Source: an uncultured Candidatus Saccharibacteria bacterium | Lineage (GTDB): Bacteria > Patescibacteria > Saccharimonadia > Saccharimonadales > UBA6022 | Length of the DNA: 10,078 bases | Reading direction: 5' to 3' | NCBI GenBank assembly: GCA_946479115.1 | Contig: CAMLED010000028.1 | Span: 1 to 10,078 of the forward strand | Part shown: one piece after another, positions 4,440 through 10,078 of the stretch | Position numbering within the stretch: the stretch's first letter is position 1 | How the letters are laid out: every line of letters begins with the position of its first letter | The notes under the pieces: model-generated | Database searches by the model: none | What the model saw: only the letters and a program-made list of their open reading frames with translations | Told to the model about the DNA's origin: nothing | Translations under genes and position numbers: made by a program

Positions 4440-5729
4440 ATGAAAACATCTGTAAACCACCTATCTGACACCAAAGTCGAGTTGACAATCTCACTCGGCA
4501 AAGAAGAGTTGGCTGCTGCCGAGCAGGTTGCTACCAACAAACTTGCAAAAACCGTTAAAGTTCCTGGCTTCCGTAAGGGAAACGTGCCAGCGAGTGTCGC
4601 TGCGAAACATATCGATCCTGAAATGCTCGCACAGCAAACACTTGACGACGCTTTGTCAAAAGCCGTTGCTCAGGCGTACCTAGACGAAGAAATCCAGGCA
4701 CTCGACCGTCCTGCAGTAGAAATCAAGAAATTTGTTCCTGGCCAGGAGCTAGAATTTACTGCTGAGGCTGAAATCTTGCCAAAGGTCACCCTGGGTGACT
4801 ACAAGAAGCTAAAGGCTGAAAAAGCGAAAATCACTGTCGCCGCCAAAGATGTAAATGAAATTATCGAACGTATGCGTAGTGGTATGGGCGAAAAGAAAGC
4901 AGTTGAACGCGCTGCCAAAGATGGTGACGAAGTAAAAATCGACTTCGTTGGTAAAAAAGATGACGTTGCCTTTGACGGTGGTACTGGTACAGATTACGAC
5001 CTGACTCTTGGTAGCAGCTCATTCATCCCTGGATTTGAAGAGGGAATTGTTGGCAAAAAGGTTGGTGAAACATTCGATCTTAAATTGAAGTTCCCTGAAA
5101 CCTATCACGTTGCCGATCTAAAGGGTGCGGATGTCGTCTTTACGACGACTCTTAAAGAAGTAAAAGAAATCGTTCTTCCAGAATTAACAGATGAATTCGC
5201 TGCTAAGGTTGGTCCATTTACGACTGTTGATGAGCTAAAAGCTGATATCAAGCGTGAACTTACTGCTCAAAAAGAGCGCGAAGATGGTGAAAAGATCAAA
5301 GACGATCTTGTTAAGCAATTGATCGACGTCAGCACCGTTCCAGTACCTGAAATTTTGATCAACGATCAAGCTGAATCTATCGAACGCGACATGACTCAGA
5401 ATCTTATGTACCAAGGCTTAACCCTTGACCAGTACCTAGACAATAAAGGTTTTGAAAGCAAAGAGAAGTGGCTAGAAACAGAAGTACGCGAAGCTGCGAC
5501 CAAGCGTGTCCAGGCTGGTTTGGTACTTGCTGAGCTCAGCAAGGCTGAAAAGATCGAAGCTACGAACAAAGAGCTTGATGAGCACGTTGCGCTTTACAAG
5601 ACACAGTACGCTAACAACCCACAGATGGTTGCACAGTTCGATCAGCCAGAAGCGCGCCGCGATATTGCGAACCGTTTGCTAACTGAAAAGACTGTTGAGC
5701 GACTTGTTGAACTAAACACTAAAAAATAG
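4440..5729 (+). CDS. tig: Trigger factor
   Basis: Trigger factor is the ribosome-bound chaperone and peptidyl-prolyl isomerase that meets nascent chains at the exit tunnel. The product is 429 residues, close to the usual 430-odd. The ribosome-docking signature GFRKGNVP is at residues 43-50, the standard place. The FKBP-type isomerase domain covers about residues 150-245, with GDEVKIDFVGKK... and the stretch FIPGFEEGIVGKKVGE. A long charged helical C-terminal domain follows. The frame stays open upstream to 4179, but that extension would run through the hairpin and the promoter and is unlike the family; the ATG at 4440 fits both the promoter and the homology. No Shine-Dalgarno site is present. 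A strong terminator follows, so it is not co-transcribed with clpP. Confidence 0.96.
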   Translation: MKTSVNHLSDTKVELTISLGKEELAAAEQVATNKLAKTVKVPGFRKGNVPASVAAKHIDPEMLAQQTLDDALSKAVAQAYLDEEIQALDRPAVEIKKFVPGQELEFTAEAEILPKVTLGDYKKLKAEKAKITVAAKDVNEIIERMRSGMGEKKAVERAAKDGDEVKIDFVGKKDDVAFDGGTGTDYDLTLGSSSFIPGFEEGIVGKKVGETFDLKLKFPETYHVADLKGADVVFTTTLKEVKEIVLPELTDEFAAKVGPFTTVDELKADIKRELTAQKEREDGEKIKDDLVKQLIDVSTVPVPEILINDQAESIERDMTQNLMYQGLTLDQYLDNKGFESKEKWLETEVREAATKRVQAGLVLAELSKAEKIEATNKELDEHVALYKTQYANNPQMVAQFDQPEARRDIANRLLTEKTVERLVELNTKK

Positions 5730-5745
5730 TTTCACAATAATTAAG

Positions 5746-5784
5746 AACCCCCGCCCAAACTATTCGTTCGGGCGGGGGTTTGTT
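5746..5784 (+). terminator. Terminator of tig, possibly bidirectional
   Basis: An 11-bp GC-rich stem (5746-5756 with 5770-5780) is followed by a T-rich tail on the plus strand. On the minus strand it comes right after the stop of the convergent gene, with an AT-rich tail, so it may serve both transcripts. Confidence 0.88.
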
Positions 5785-5786
5785 GT

Positions 5787-6242
5787 TCAAGAGAAGGTAA
5801 GTCGACGCGTACTAAGATCGGCGTGGACGGTGGTTATGCCGGTGAGCTGACGTCTGAGCTCAACACAATCTTGGTTCATGAAATACAACGCGCCTTCATG
5901 TAGGTCGAAGCTGAGTTCCGTGACATGTCCACTCTCATCTACTGCGCAGACTTTGGTGGACGGTCTAATGGGTGATAAGCGCAAGAAACGCATGAAGTGA
6001 ATGTTCTCTACCGGCTTGACGAGTCTTGCTTGGGTCTTAACAATGCCATAGGTGTTCATCGACAAAGCAGGCCATAGCAAAAGCCAGTAGACACCACTTT
6101 CTTCAACAAAACGTTTTCTCAGGCGATCACCACCTGGATACTGAGCAATGTGGATTGCTCGGCTAGCGGCTCGAATGTTAGCGGGAGACAACGCGGGGTC
6201 GGTGAGCAATGTATTAAGTTCACCAGCCGATATCGTTTCCAT
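5787..6242 (-). CDS. Unrecognised protein (151 aa)
   Basis: I do not recognise this family. The frame is open to 6386, but the upstream part runs through a hairpin terminator. The start at 6242 (METISAGEL) is preferred because AAGG lies 7 nt before it. The 151-residue product has no signal peptide or clear membrane helix. It mixes charged segments with a hydrophobic stretch around residues 50-60 (YWLLLWPAL) and has a C-terminal half that looks beta-rich. It is the last of three minus-strand genes between tig and clpP and converges on tig. A clear promoter was not found; the 80-base AT-rich gap upstream contains TTGCAT, but no well-spaced -10 box. Confidence 0.6.
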   Translation of the reverse strand: METISAGELNTLLTDPALSPANIRAASRAIHIAQYPGGDRLRKRFVEESGVYWLLLWPALSMNTYGIVKTQARLVKPVENIHFMRFLRLSPIRPSTKVCAVDESGHVTELSFDLHEGALYFMNQDCVELRRQLTGITTVHADLSTRRLTFS

Positions 6243-6325
6243 GACTGTGCCTTTCTCTTGAATTGGGAATGTACGATATATTATTTTTATCATAAACTCA
6301 TGAATATGCAATAGATTGGCATGAA

Positions 6326-6360
6326 AATACCCCCGAACCACATTGTGATTCGGGGGTATT
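6326..6360 (-). terminator. Terminator of the middle minus-strand gene
   Basis: A perfect 12-bp stem (6326-6337 with 6349-6360) has an 11-nt loop that can itself pair through CAC/GTG. On the minus strand it is followed by TTTCAT after a TATT segment. It lies 10 bases beyond the stop of the gene ending at 6370 and separates it from the next gene. Confidence 0.85.
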
Positions 6361-6369
6361 GCACGTTTC

Positions 6370-6825
6370 TCAGCCGAGAAGCTCAAGCTGAGCTGTCGCT
6401 AGGTGAAGCCGTATGCCAGTCTGCGTAGATGGATTTGGTTTCTCTGTCCCGTTATGAATATCCAGTTGGAACTGAAGGGACTGAATTTGAAGTTCGGTTG
6501 GATGCACTGAGTCATCTGTCCAAAAATATGGCTTCAGGACAGGGATGGTTACTGCATAAAGCAAATCACCTTCTTTGGGTGCGTACTCAAACCCCGGCGT
6601 ACTGAATTGACACAGTGATGGATGCCTGTGGCCGCTGTTGCTGAGCCAGTAGTCAACCCTGACTTCGACGTCATTATCAGGCCGACGATTTATTTGCTGT
6701 AGCACGGCGTGCCAATGAGGCCGAATACTGCCTGGAGACATCTCCACTTCGATCAATTCGCCAACTCCATAGCGAATGGATAACCGCCGAATGATGCCGG
6801 CGGTGGTCATAAAAATATTTTCCAT
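6370..6825 (-). CDS. Unrecognised soluble protein (151 aa)
   Basis: I do not recognise this family. The 151-residue product has no signal peptide or membrane helix. Alternating hydrophobic and polar residues suggest a mainly beta structure. Central segments such as VEVRVDYWLSNSGHRHP and LQFQLDIHNG are rich in aromatics and histidine. The ATG at 6825 is supported by AGG 6 nt upstream and by a good promoter about 45 nt upstream. An internal ATG at 6810 is a possible alternative. It has its own promoter and its own terminator, so it forms a self-contained transcription unit. It has the same length as its neighbour at 5787-6242, but I see no clear similarity between the two. Confidence 0.65.
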   Translation of the reverse strand: MENIFMTTAGIIRRLSIRYGVGELIEVEMSPGSIRPHWHAVLQQINRRPDNDVEVRVDYWLSNSGHRHPSLCQFSTPGFEYAPKEGDLLYAVTIPVLKPYFWTDDSVHPTELQIQSLQFQLDIHNGTEKPNPSTQTGIRLHLATAQLELLG

Positions 6826-6867
6826 AACCTGCCTACTTCACTAGTGATGGGAAAGTGCAATAGAGTA

Positions 6868-6896
6868 TTTATAACATTATTTACATATATAATCAA
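6868..6896 (-). promoter_or_regulatory. Promoter TTGATT-17-TATAAA of the middle minus-strand gene
   Basis: On the minus strand, TTGATT (plus 6891-6896) is followed after 17 nt by TATAAA (plus 6868-6873). The start codon is about 43 nt further on. Its -35 box lies just beyond the terminator of the upstream minus-strand gene. Confidence 0.65.
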
Positions 6897-6901
6897 TGAC
6901 A

Positions 6902-6931
6902 TGAAAAAACCAGCAGGGAGATCTGCTGGTT
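6902..6931 (-). terminator. Terminator of the 144-aa membrane protein gene
   Basis: A perfect 9-bp stem (6908-6916 with 6923-6931) with a 6-nt loop is followed on the minus strand by a run of six T. It ends the transcript of the gene at 6985-7419. Confidence 0.85.
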
Positions 6932-6936
6932 GGTTG

Positions 6937-6965
6937 TCCGCTGTAATCATCGGTGTTACAGCGGA
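6937..6965. repeat. Second hairpin between the minus-strand genes
   Basis: A perfect 10-bp stem (6937-6946 with 6956-6965) has a 9-nt loop. It lies between the stop of the membrane protein gene and its T-tailed terminator, making a tandem pair. It has no T run of its own and may protect the mRNA 3' end or assist termination. Confidence 0.6.
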
Positions 6966-6984
6966 TAGTACCTAGTCTGGCTCT

Positions 6985-7419
6985 TTAGAGCGAATAGTAC
7001 CATGAGAGGCAGATGACACTTAGGATGGCGAAGCCCACGAGAGGTAATAGCACCCAGAGGATTAATATTATAGCTCTCGGGCTAAGATCGCCTTCGTACC
7101 ATACGTGCACACATGCCGCAAGAACGTACAGCAGTACGAGTACCATGACGACGGTTAGCAATATAAAGGCTGCGCCTACATAAGGTAAGCAGGAGGTGAG
7201 AGCCTGAGGGATACCAGTCTCCGATACCCTATGGCTGTCTCGGATGTAGTGCGCGATATTGTGAAGTGCTACGCATGCAGCTATCCACGCAACCAAGCTG
7301 AGTATGGTTTTAATACCACACCGCTCACTTTGCCATACATCGCTGTAGCTAGCCCGTTTCACATATTTAAATTGTTCGTCAGTTGTGTCATCTAAATGAA
7401 CGTTCTCTTCGATACTCAT
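6985..7419 (-). CDS. Three-helix membrane protein, unknown function (144 aa)
   Basis: I do not recognise this protein. The ATG at 7419 is supported by AGGAG 5 nt upstream. The 144-residue product starts with a charged, acidic segment of about 35 residues and has no cleavable signal. It then has three hydrophobic helices at about residues 36-57, 79-104 and 115-141. Cysteines lie near or within the helices. It is transcribed away from clpP under its own promoter and ends at a tandem hairpin and terminator. Nothing in the sequence says what it transports or binds. Saccharibacteria-type episymbionts carry many small membrane proteins of this kind, but a role at the host interface would be speculation. 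Confidence 0.7.
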   Translation of the reverse strand: MSIEENVHLDDTTDEQFKYVKRASYSDVWQSERCGIKTILSLVAWIAACVALHNIAHYIRDSHRVSETGIPQALTSCLPYVGAAFILLTVVMVLVLLYVLAACVHVWYEGDLSPRAIILILWVLLPLVGFAILSVICLSWYYSL

Positions 7420-7457
7420 TGTTACTCCTGAGGGTGTAGTGGAAAAGAATTAACAAA

Positions 7458-7486
7458 ATAATAGTATAAAATGCAACTTTAGTCAA
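7458..7486 (-). promoter_or_regulatory. Promoter TTGACT-17-TATTAT of the 144-aa gene
   Basis: On the minus strand, TTGACT (plus 7481-7486) and TATTAT (plus 7458-7463) are 17 nt apart. It is divergent from the clpP promoter, whose -35 box begins 24 bases further right. Confidence 0.7.
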
Positions 7487-7509
7487 TGTTCGTACGATTT
7501 AGCACTCAC

Positions 7510-7539
7510 TTGCATCGAGTGCCAGCTAGGGTGTATACT
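7510..7539 (+). promoter_or_regulatory. Promoter TTGCAT-18-TATACT of clpP (leaderless)
   Basis: TTGCAT at 7510-7515 and TATACT at 7534-7539, spaced 18 nt. The ATG lies 6 nt beyond the -10 box, which puts the transcription start on the start codon. Confidence 0.7.
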
Positions 7540-7545
7540 TAGTTT

Positions 7546-8142
7546 ATGAATAAGCCTAGCAATTATCTTGTACCAACAGTTATCGAGAAGACCAGCGAAG
7601 GTGAACGTGCCTTTGATATTTACTCACGCCTCCTTAACGAACGTATCATCTTTTTAGGTGAAGATGTGAATGAGCATACGGCTAATATCGTCGTCGCTCA
7701 GCTACTGCACCTAGCCTATGATGATCCTAAAAAGGATATCAAGTTGTATATCAACAGTCCTGGCGGTAGCGTCTATGATGGTATGGCTATCTACGACACC
7801 ATTCAATACATATCGCCTGATGTGCAAACAATTGGTATTGGTCTGCAGGCAAGTATGGGTGCATTCTTGCTATCTAGCGGCACGAAGGGCAAACGATTTG
7901 CACTACCGAATAGTCGCATCATGATCCATCAGCCATCAAGCGGCACGCAGGGTAAGATTAGCGACCAAGAGATTACGCTTCGTGAAGGACTCTTCCTGAA
8001 ACAGAAGCTTAACGAGATCCTCGCTAAAAATACAGGGCAAAAACTTGCCAAGATTGAAAAAGACGCCGATCGTGATTTCTGGATGAGTGCCGACGAGGCA
8101 AAGGCCTACGGCCTGATCGACGAAGTTATCAAAAAAGCCTAA
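7546..8142 (+). CDS. clpP: ATP-dependent Clp protease proteolytic subunit
   Basis: ClpP is the serine protease chamber that works with ClpX or ClpC-type unfoldases to degrade proteins. The product is 198 residues, the normal length. The catalytic triad is visible: S103 in GLQASMGA, H128 in MIHQPSSG, and D177 in [11 protein letters not shown]. The oxyanion/substrate motif NSPGGSV is at residues 70-76. There is essentially no propeptide, and the N-terminal segment is the axial-loop type. The ATG at 7546 has no Shine-Dalgarno site but sits just behind a good promoter, implying leaderless translation. No unfoldase gene lies beside it. The gene downstream has its own promoter, and no hairpin separates the two. 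Confidence 0.97.
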   Translation: MNKPSNYLVPTVIEKTSEGERAFDIYSRLLNERIIFLGEDVNEHTANIVVAQLLHLAYDDPKKDIKLYINSPGGSVYDGMAIYDTIQYISPDVQTIGIGLQASMGAFLLSSGTKGKRFALPNSRIMIHQPSSGTQGKISDQEITLREGLFLKQKLNEILAKNTGQKLAKIEKDADRDFWMSADEAKAYGLIDEVIKKA

Positions 8143-8148
8143 CATTAT

Positions 8149-8177
8149 TTGACACCAAATTTTCAGCGTGGTTTGAT
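8149..8177 (+). promoter_or_regulatory. Promoter TTGACA-17-TTTGAT
   Basis: A perfect -35 box TTGACA (8149-8154) begins 7 bases after the clpP stop. A -10 box of moderate quality (8172-8177) follows at 17 nt, giving the downstream membrane protein gene a leader of about 35 nt. Confidence 0.55.
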
Positions 8178-8218
8178 AAGATTAATCCAAGCATATCTAC
8201 AGAAGGGCGGTACATGCT

Positions 8219-8737
8219 ATGGACGTATTGAGTGGTGTTAGTGTTGAGGGATTTAAAATTCTTGCAGTCATTGCCGGATTGGTTGTGGGTGTTGGAATCT
8301 ATTTCCTGTACTTTCGCAAGTGGTATTGGGGACTTGCCAGCGCGGTTTTTACCTATGTGATTGTGACCGCGGGCGCAGGTCTCTACGTGTTGCTGCATAT
8401 CAACGACCCACGATGGTCAGCAGGAAAAGAGCCACTTTTGGAAGCCCCAAAGGTTTCAGAGGCGCCGCTTATTGGGCAATATTTGGAACCGTTGGGTGAC
8501 TTTTTGAACAGTACGGCGAATTCTATCAATGATTTCGTTGCGTTCCGGCATGCACTTCCAGTCGCACAAGAGTTTTTCACGTTCGCGCTATGGGGACTAA
8601 TCATTTTCGTGCCAGTCATGATAACGGCGCTTGTAATGAGTAGGCTGCAGCCATTGCTTCTAGAGAATAAAGTCAAGCTGCTCACGAAAGCAGTCAACGA
8701 ATTGAGGATAGCAAGCGGGCAGAAACCATTAAAATAA
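8219..8737 (+). CDS. Three-helix membrane protein, unknown function (172 aa)
   Basis: I do not recognise this protein. The ATG at 8219 is used because the nearby ATG at 8214 gives only a very short frame; the purine-rich AGAAGGGCGG at 8201-8210 can serve as a ribosome-binding site. The 172-residue product has hydrophobic helices at about residues 12-32, 36-60 and 119-140. A hydrophilic loop of about 58 residues joins helices 2 and 3, and a basic amphipathic tail of about 30 residues closes the protein. The loop is rich in Pro, Glu and Ser and probably faces outside by the positive-inside rule, since RKWYW follows helix 1. It lies downstream of clpP and ends at a strong terminator. Confidence 0.75.
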   Translation: MDVLSGVSVEGFKILAVIAGLVVGVGIYFLYFRKWYWGLASAVFTYVIVTAGAGLYVLLHINDPRWSAGKEPLLEAPKVSEAPLIGQYLEPLGDFLNSTANSINDFVAFRHALPVAQEFFTFALWGLIIFVPVMITALVMSRLQPLLLENKVKLLTKAVNELRIASGQKPLK

Positions 8738-8754
8738 AATCATTCAATACTCAC

Positions 8755-8788
8755 TCCCGCATAGTCGTTTGGCTATGCGGGAATTTTC
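8755..8788 (+). terminator. Intrinsic terminator after the 172-aa gene
   Basis: A perfect 10-bp stem (8755-8764 with 8773-8782) with an 8-nt loop is followed by ATTTTC. It separates the membrane protein gene from the SemiSWEET gene. Confidence 0.88.
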
Positions 8789-8798
8789 ATTTCTAGGC

Positions 8799-8804
8799 TA
8801 TAAT
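8799..8804 (+). promoter_or_regulatory. -10 box of the SemiSWEET gene (leaderless)
   Basis: A perfect TATAAT sits 7 nt before the ATG at 8812. No good -35 box is visible because the space is taken by the preceding terminator. A leaderless start is implied. Confidence 0.5.
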
Positions 8805-8811
8805 AGTTGTT

Positions 8812-9114
8812 ATGCTTAATACCAAACACGTTACTCATAAAGCAAAACGTTTCAAAAAAGATACGCGCTTTGATCGATTGGTATTATTTGTCTCTATCCT
8901 GTATCCGCTGAGCGCGATTCCGCAGCTCATTAGTATTTTCGAAGGTAATACAGCTGGCGTTTCGGTATATTCATGGGCAGGGTTCTTGGTCTGTGCCAGC
9001 CTTTTCTTGATCTATGGGCTTCGCCACCGTGTATGGCCAATGATTTTATCTAACACGTTATGGGTGATGGTGGATAGTTTGGTTGTTATCGCCATGCTGC
9101 AAAACTACTTTTAA
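8812..9114 (+). CDS. SemiSWEET-type PQ-loop sugar transporter
   Basis: The product is 100 residues with three membrane helices: about 23-43, 52-70 and 76-96. Helix 1 carries the PQ motif (P37-Q38) in the context YPLSAIPQL, followed by G-x-T-x-G-V-S, typical of SemiSWEETs. N81 in helix 3 fits the pocket asparagine of the family. SemiSWEETs work as homodimers and let sugars cross the membrane down their gradient. The N-terminus has an unusual basic tail of about 20 residues (KHVTHKAKRFKKDTR) not needed for the fold. A sugar uniporter suits a fermentative, host-dependent cell, but the actual substrate is unknown. The gene is flanked by a terminator upstream and the phosphatase promoter downstream. 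Confidence 0.85.
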   Translation: MLNTKHVTHKAKRFKKDTRFDRLVLFVSILYPLSAIPQLISIFEGNTAGVSVYSWAGFLVCASLFLIYGLRHRVWPMILSNTLWVMVDSLVVIAMLQNYF

Positions 9115-9122
9115 ACAATTAC

Positions 9123-9152
9123 TTGACTGCCGGCTTTAAATAGGATTATATA
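9123..9152 (+). promoter_or_regulatory. Promoter TTGACT-18-TATATA of the phosphatase gene
   Basis: TTGACT at 9123-9128 and TATATA at 9147-9152 (or TTATAT at 17-nt spacing). A short leader carries AAGGAG at 9164-9169, 4 nt before the ATG. Confidence 0.65.
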
Positions 9153-9173
9153 TGCTCACTAATAAGGAGCACT

Positions 9174-9962
9174 ATGTTGCGAGTGGTTGATGTCGGTATT
9201 GCTGCGATGACAAAGCATGAGGTTGCTATGCGTCGCCATGGTGAATTTGACCCGAATAGTCCTAACGATCAAGATGCGTGGTTAGCTAACCATTTGTCTA
9301 ATGTCTATGCCGTAGCAGATGGTGTGGCTAGTAGTCCTGGTGCTCAGCATGCTGCTCAGGCAGTCTGCCGGATGTTCGATCATCGCCTGACGCGCGACAA
9401 CCAGCCTGATAATAGCGATGAAGTCTTAGAAATTATTCGCAAAAAACGCTTAGCCGATCATCTTCATAGCGCTGCGCTTCTGGCTGGTGCGGTGACGACA
9501 TTTACAGGAGTAATGATAACGCCGGATGCAATCGCCACCTATTTACATATGGGTGATTCACGATTGCTGCTGCGACGCGATGGTGAGATTCAGGCGCGAA
9601 CAACCGAACAGATGCGACAAGAGCCGCATCTACGTCATTTTGTGTACGGTCATTTGGGGCGGACTGGTCTTCCGAGCGATCTAGAGGCTGTGCCGATTAC
9701 TGCTGAGCCAAATACACCATCTCGTTATTTAGTTCGTGAGGCTGAATGGGGAACATTTGTTCTGCACGCGCTTGACCGTCTTGTTCTTGTCACCGATGGG
9801 GTAACTGGTGATACGCACGGCGACAGGCTAAGTAAGGCTGATTTCGAGCGTTGTACAGACCTAAGGATGACTGCTACTGAATCTGCCGAGGCATTAGTAA
9901 GTAATGCTAGAAAAGTAGATGACCGGACTGCGATAGTGATTGATATCGACGAAGCTGAATAG
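9174..9962 (+). CDS. PPM/PP2C-family serine/threonine phosphatase
   Basis: The 262-residue product matches the metal-dependent PP2C fold. N-D-Q-D at residues 31-34 corresponds to the N-E-D motif. ADGVASSPG at 48-56 corresponds to ADGMGG. GDSR is at 127-130. TDG at 207-209 stands for the usual SDG. DDRT at 249-252 stands for D-N-x-T. Likely metal ligands are D34, D49, D208 and D249. Such enzymes remove phosphate from Ser/Thr residues, usually opposite a Hanks-type kinase, or act on anti-sigma regulators. No partner kinase is in the window. No membrane helix or extra domain is present, so the enzyme is cytoplasmic. The start has a strong Shine-Dalgarno site and promoter. No clear terminator follows within the window. 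Confidence 0.87.
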   Translation: MLRVVDVGIAAMTKHEVAMRRHGEFDPNSPNDQDAWLANHLSNVYAVADGVASSPGAQHAAQAVCRMFDHRLTRDNQPDNSDEVLEIIRKKRLADHLHSAALLAGAVTTFTGVMITPDAIATYLHMGDSRLLLRRDGEIQARTTEQMRQEPHLRHFVYGHLGRTGLPSDLEAVPITAEPNTPSRYLVREAEWGTFVLHALDRLVLVTDGVTGDTHGDRLSKADFERCTDLRMTATESAEALVSNARKVDDRTAIVIDIDEAE

Positions 9963-10033
9963 TTGGATTTTTGGCTGAAATAACGTCCATTTCTTTGCAT
10001 TTCACTTCATGTTAAAATTAGGTAACTAACCCC

Positions 10034-10062
10034 TTGACTAATTGCCGCAAAACCCTCACAAT
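10034..10062 (+). promoter_or_regulatory. Possible promoter for a gene beyond the right edge
   Basis: TTGACT at 10034-10039 is followed after 17 nt by CACAAT (10057-10062). An extended -10 form (TG-T-TAAAAT, 10010-10018) lies slightly upstream. The ATG at 10061 opens only five codons, so the real downstream gene is outside the window. Confidence 0.3.
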
Positions 10063-10078
10063 GGGTACCAAGAAGTAG

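Noticed and set aside
6243..6386. Upstream extension of the minus-strand gene at 5787
   Set aside because: It would begin inside the preceding gene and translate through that gene's terminator. The start at 6242 has a ribosome-binding site.
10061..10078. ATG with five codons at the right edge
   Set aside because: Too short to be a gene, no ribosome-binding site, and the ATG overlaps a possible -10 box.
1..10078. CRISPR array, insertion sequence or phage genes
   Set aside because: No regularly spaced repeats, transposase, integrase or phage structural motifs were seen. The tRNA-derived repeats are too few and too irregular for an array.

Overview
The window looks like a stretch of a small, gene-dense bacterial chromosome, most likely a Patescibacteria/CPR lineage such as Candidatus Saccharibacteria (TM7). 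This is an inference from the style of the housekeeping proteins, the SemiSWEET transporter, and the many start codons placed right behind a -10 box with no Shine-Dalgarno site. No taxonomic search was possible.

Layout. 1-396: 3' end of an FAD-linked oxidase gene. 397-984: a structured, gene-poor region around a tRNA-Leu(CAG) gene (554-639) with a very strong terminator, partial tRNA-like repeats on both sides, and a promoter-plus-terminator pair near 775-958 that could define a small RNA. 985-1134: a tiny basic protein with its own terminator. 1301-3972, all plus strand: a SpoU/TrmH-type RNA methyltransferase, an unrecognised 208-residue protein, and histidyl-tRNA synthetase. 4078-4308: a 76-residue two-helix membrane protein, followed by a 48-nt hairpin capped by a GAAA tetraloop. 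4440-5729: trigger factor with a terminator. 5787-7419, minus strand: three unrecognised genes, at least two with their own promoter and each followed by a hairpin terminator. They sit between trigger factor and ClpP, which in many bacteria are close neighbours. 7546-8142: ClpP. 8219-8737: a three-helix membrane protein. 8812-9114: SemiSWEET. 9174-9962: a PPM/PP2C-type phosphatase. The last 116 bases hold a possible promoter for a gene beyond the window.

How the genes relate. The core is protein synthesis and quality control: tRNA-Leu, an RNA methyltransferase, HisRS, trigger factor (nascent-chain folding) and ClpP (proteolysis). There is little sign of long operons; most genes have their own promoter and several have their own terminator. 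Two initiation modes appear to coexist. The methyltransferase, the 208-residue protein, trigger factor, ClpP and SemiSWEET look leaderless. The small protein, the two-helix protein, the 144-residue membrane protein and the phosphatase have clear Shine-Dalgarno sites.

No CRISPR array, transposase, integrase or recognised defence system is visible. The best candidates for something new are the tRNA-Leu locus with a non-matching acceptor stem, the possible small RNA after it, the GNRA-capped hairpin before trigger factor, the minus-strand cassette between trigger factor and ClpP, and a HisRS whose motif 3 appears to lack its arginine.
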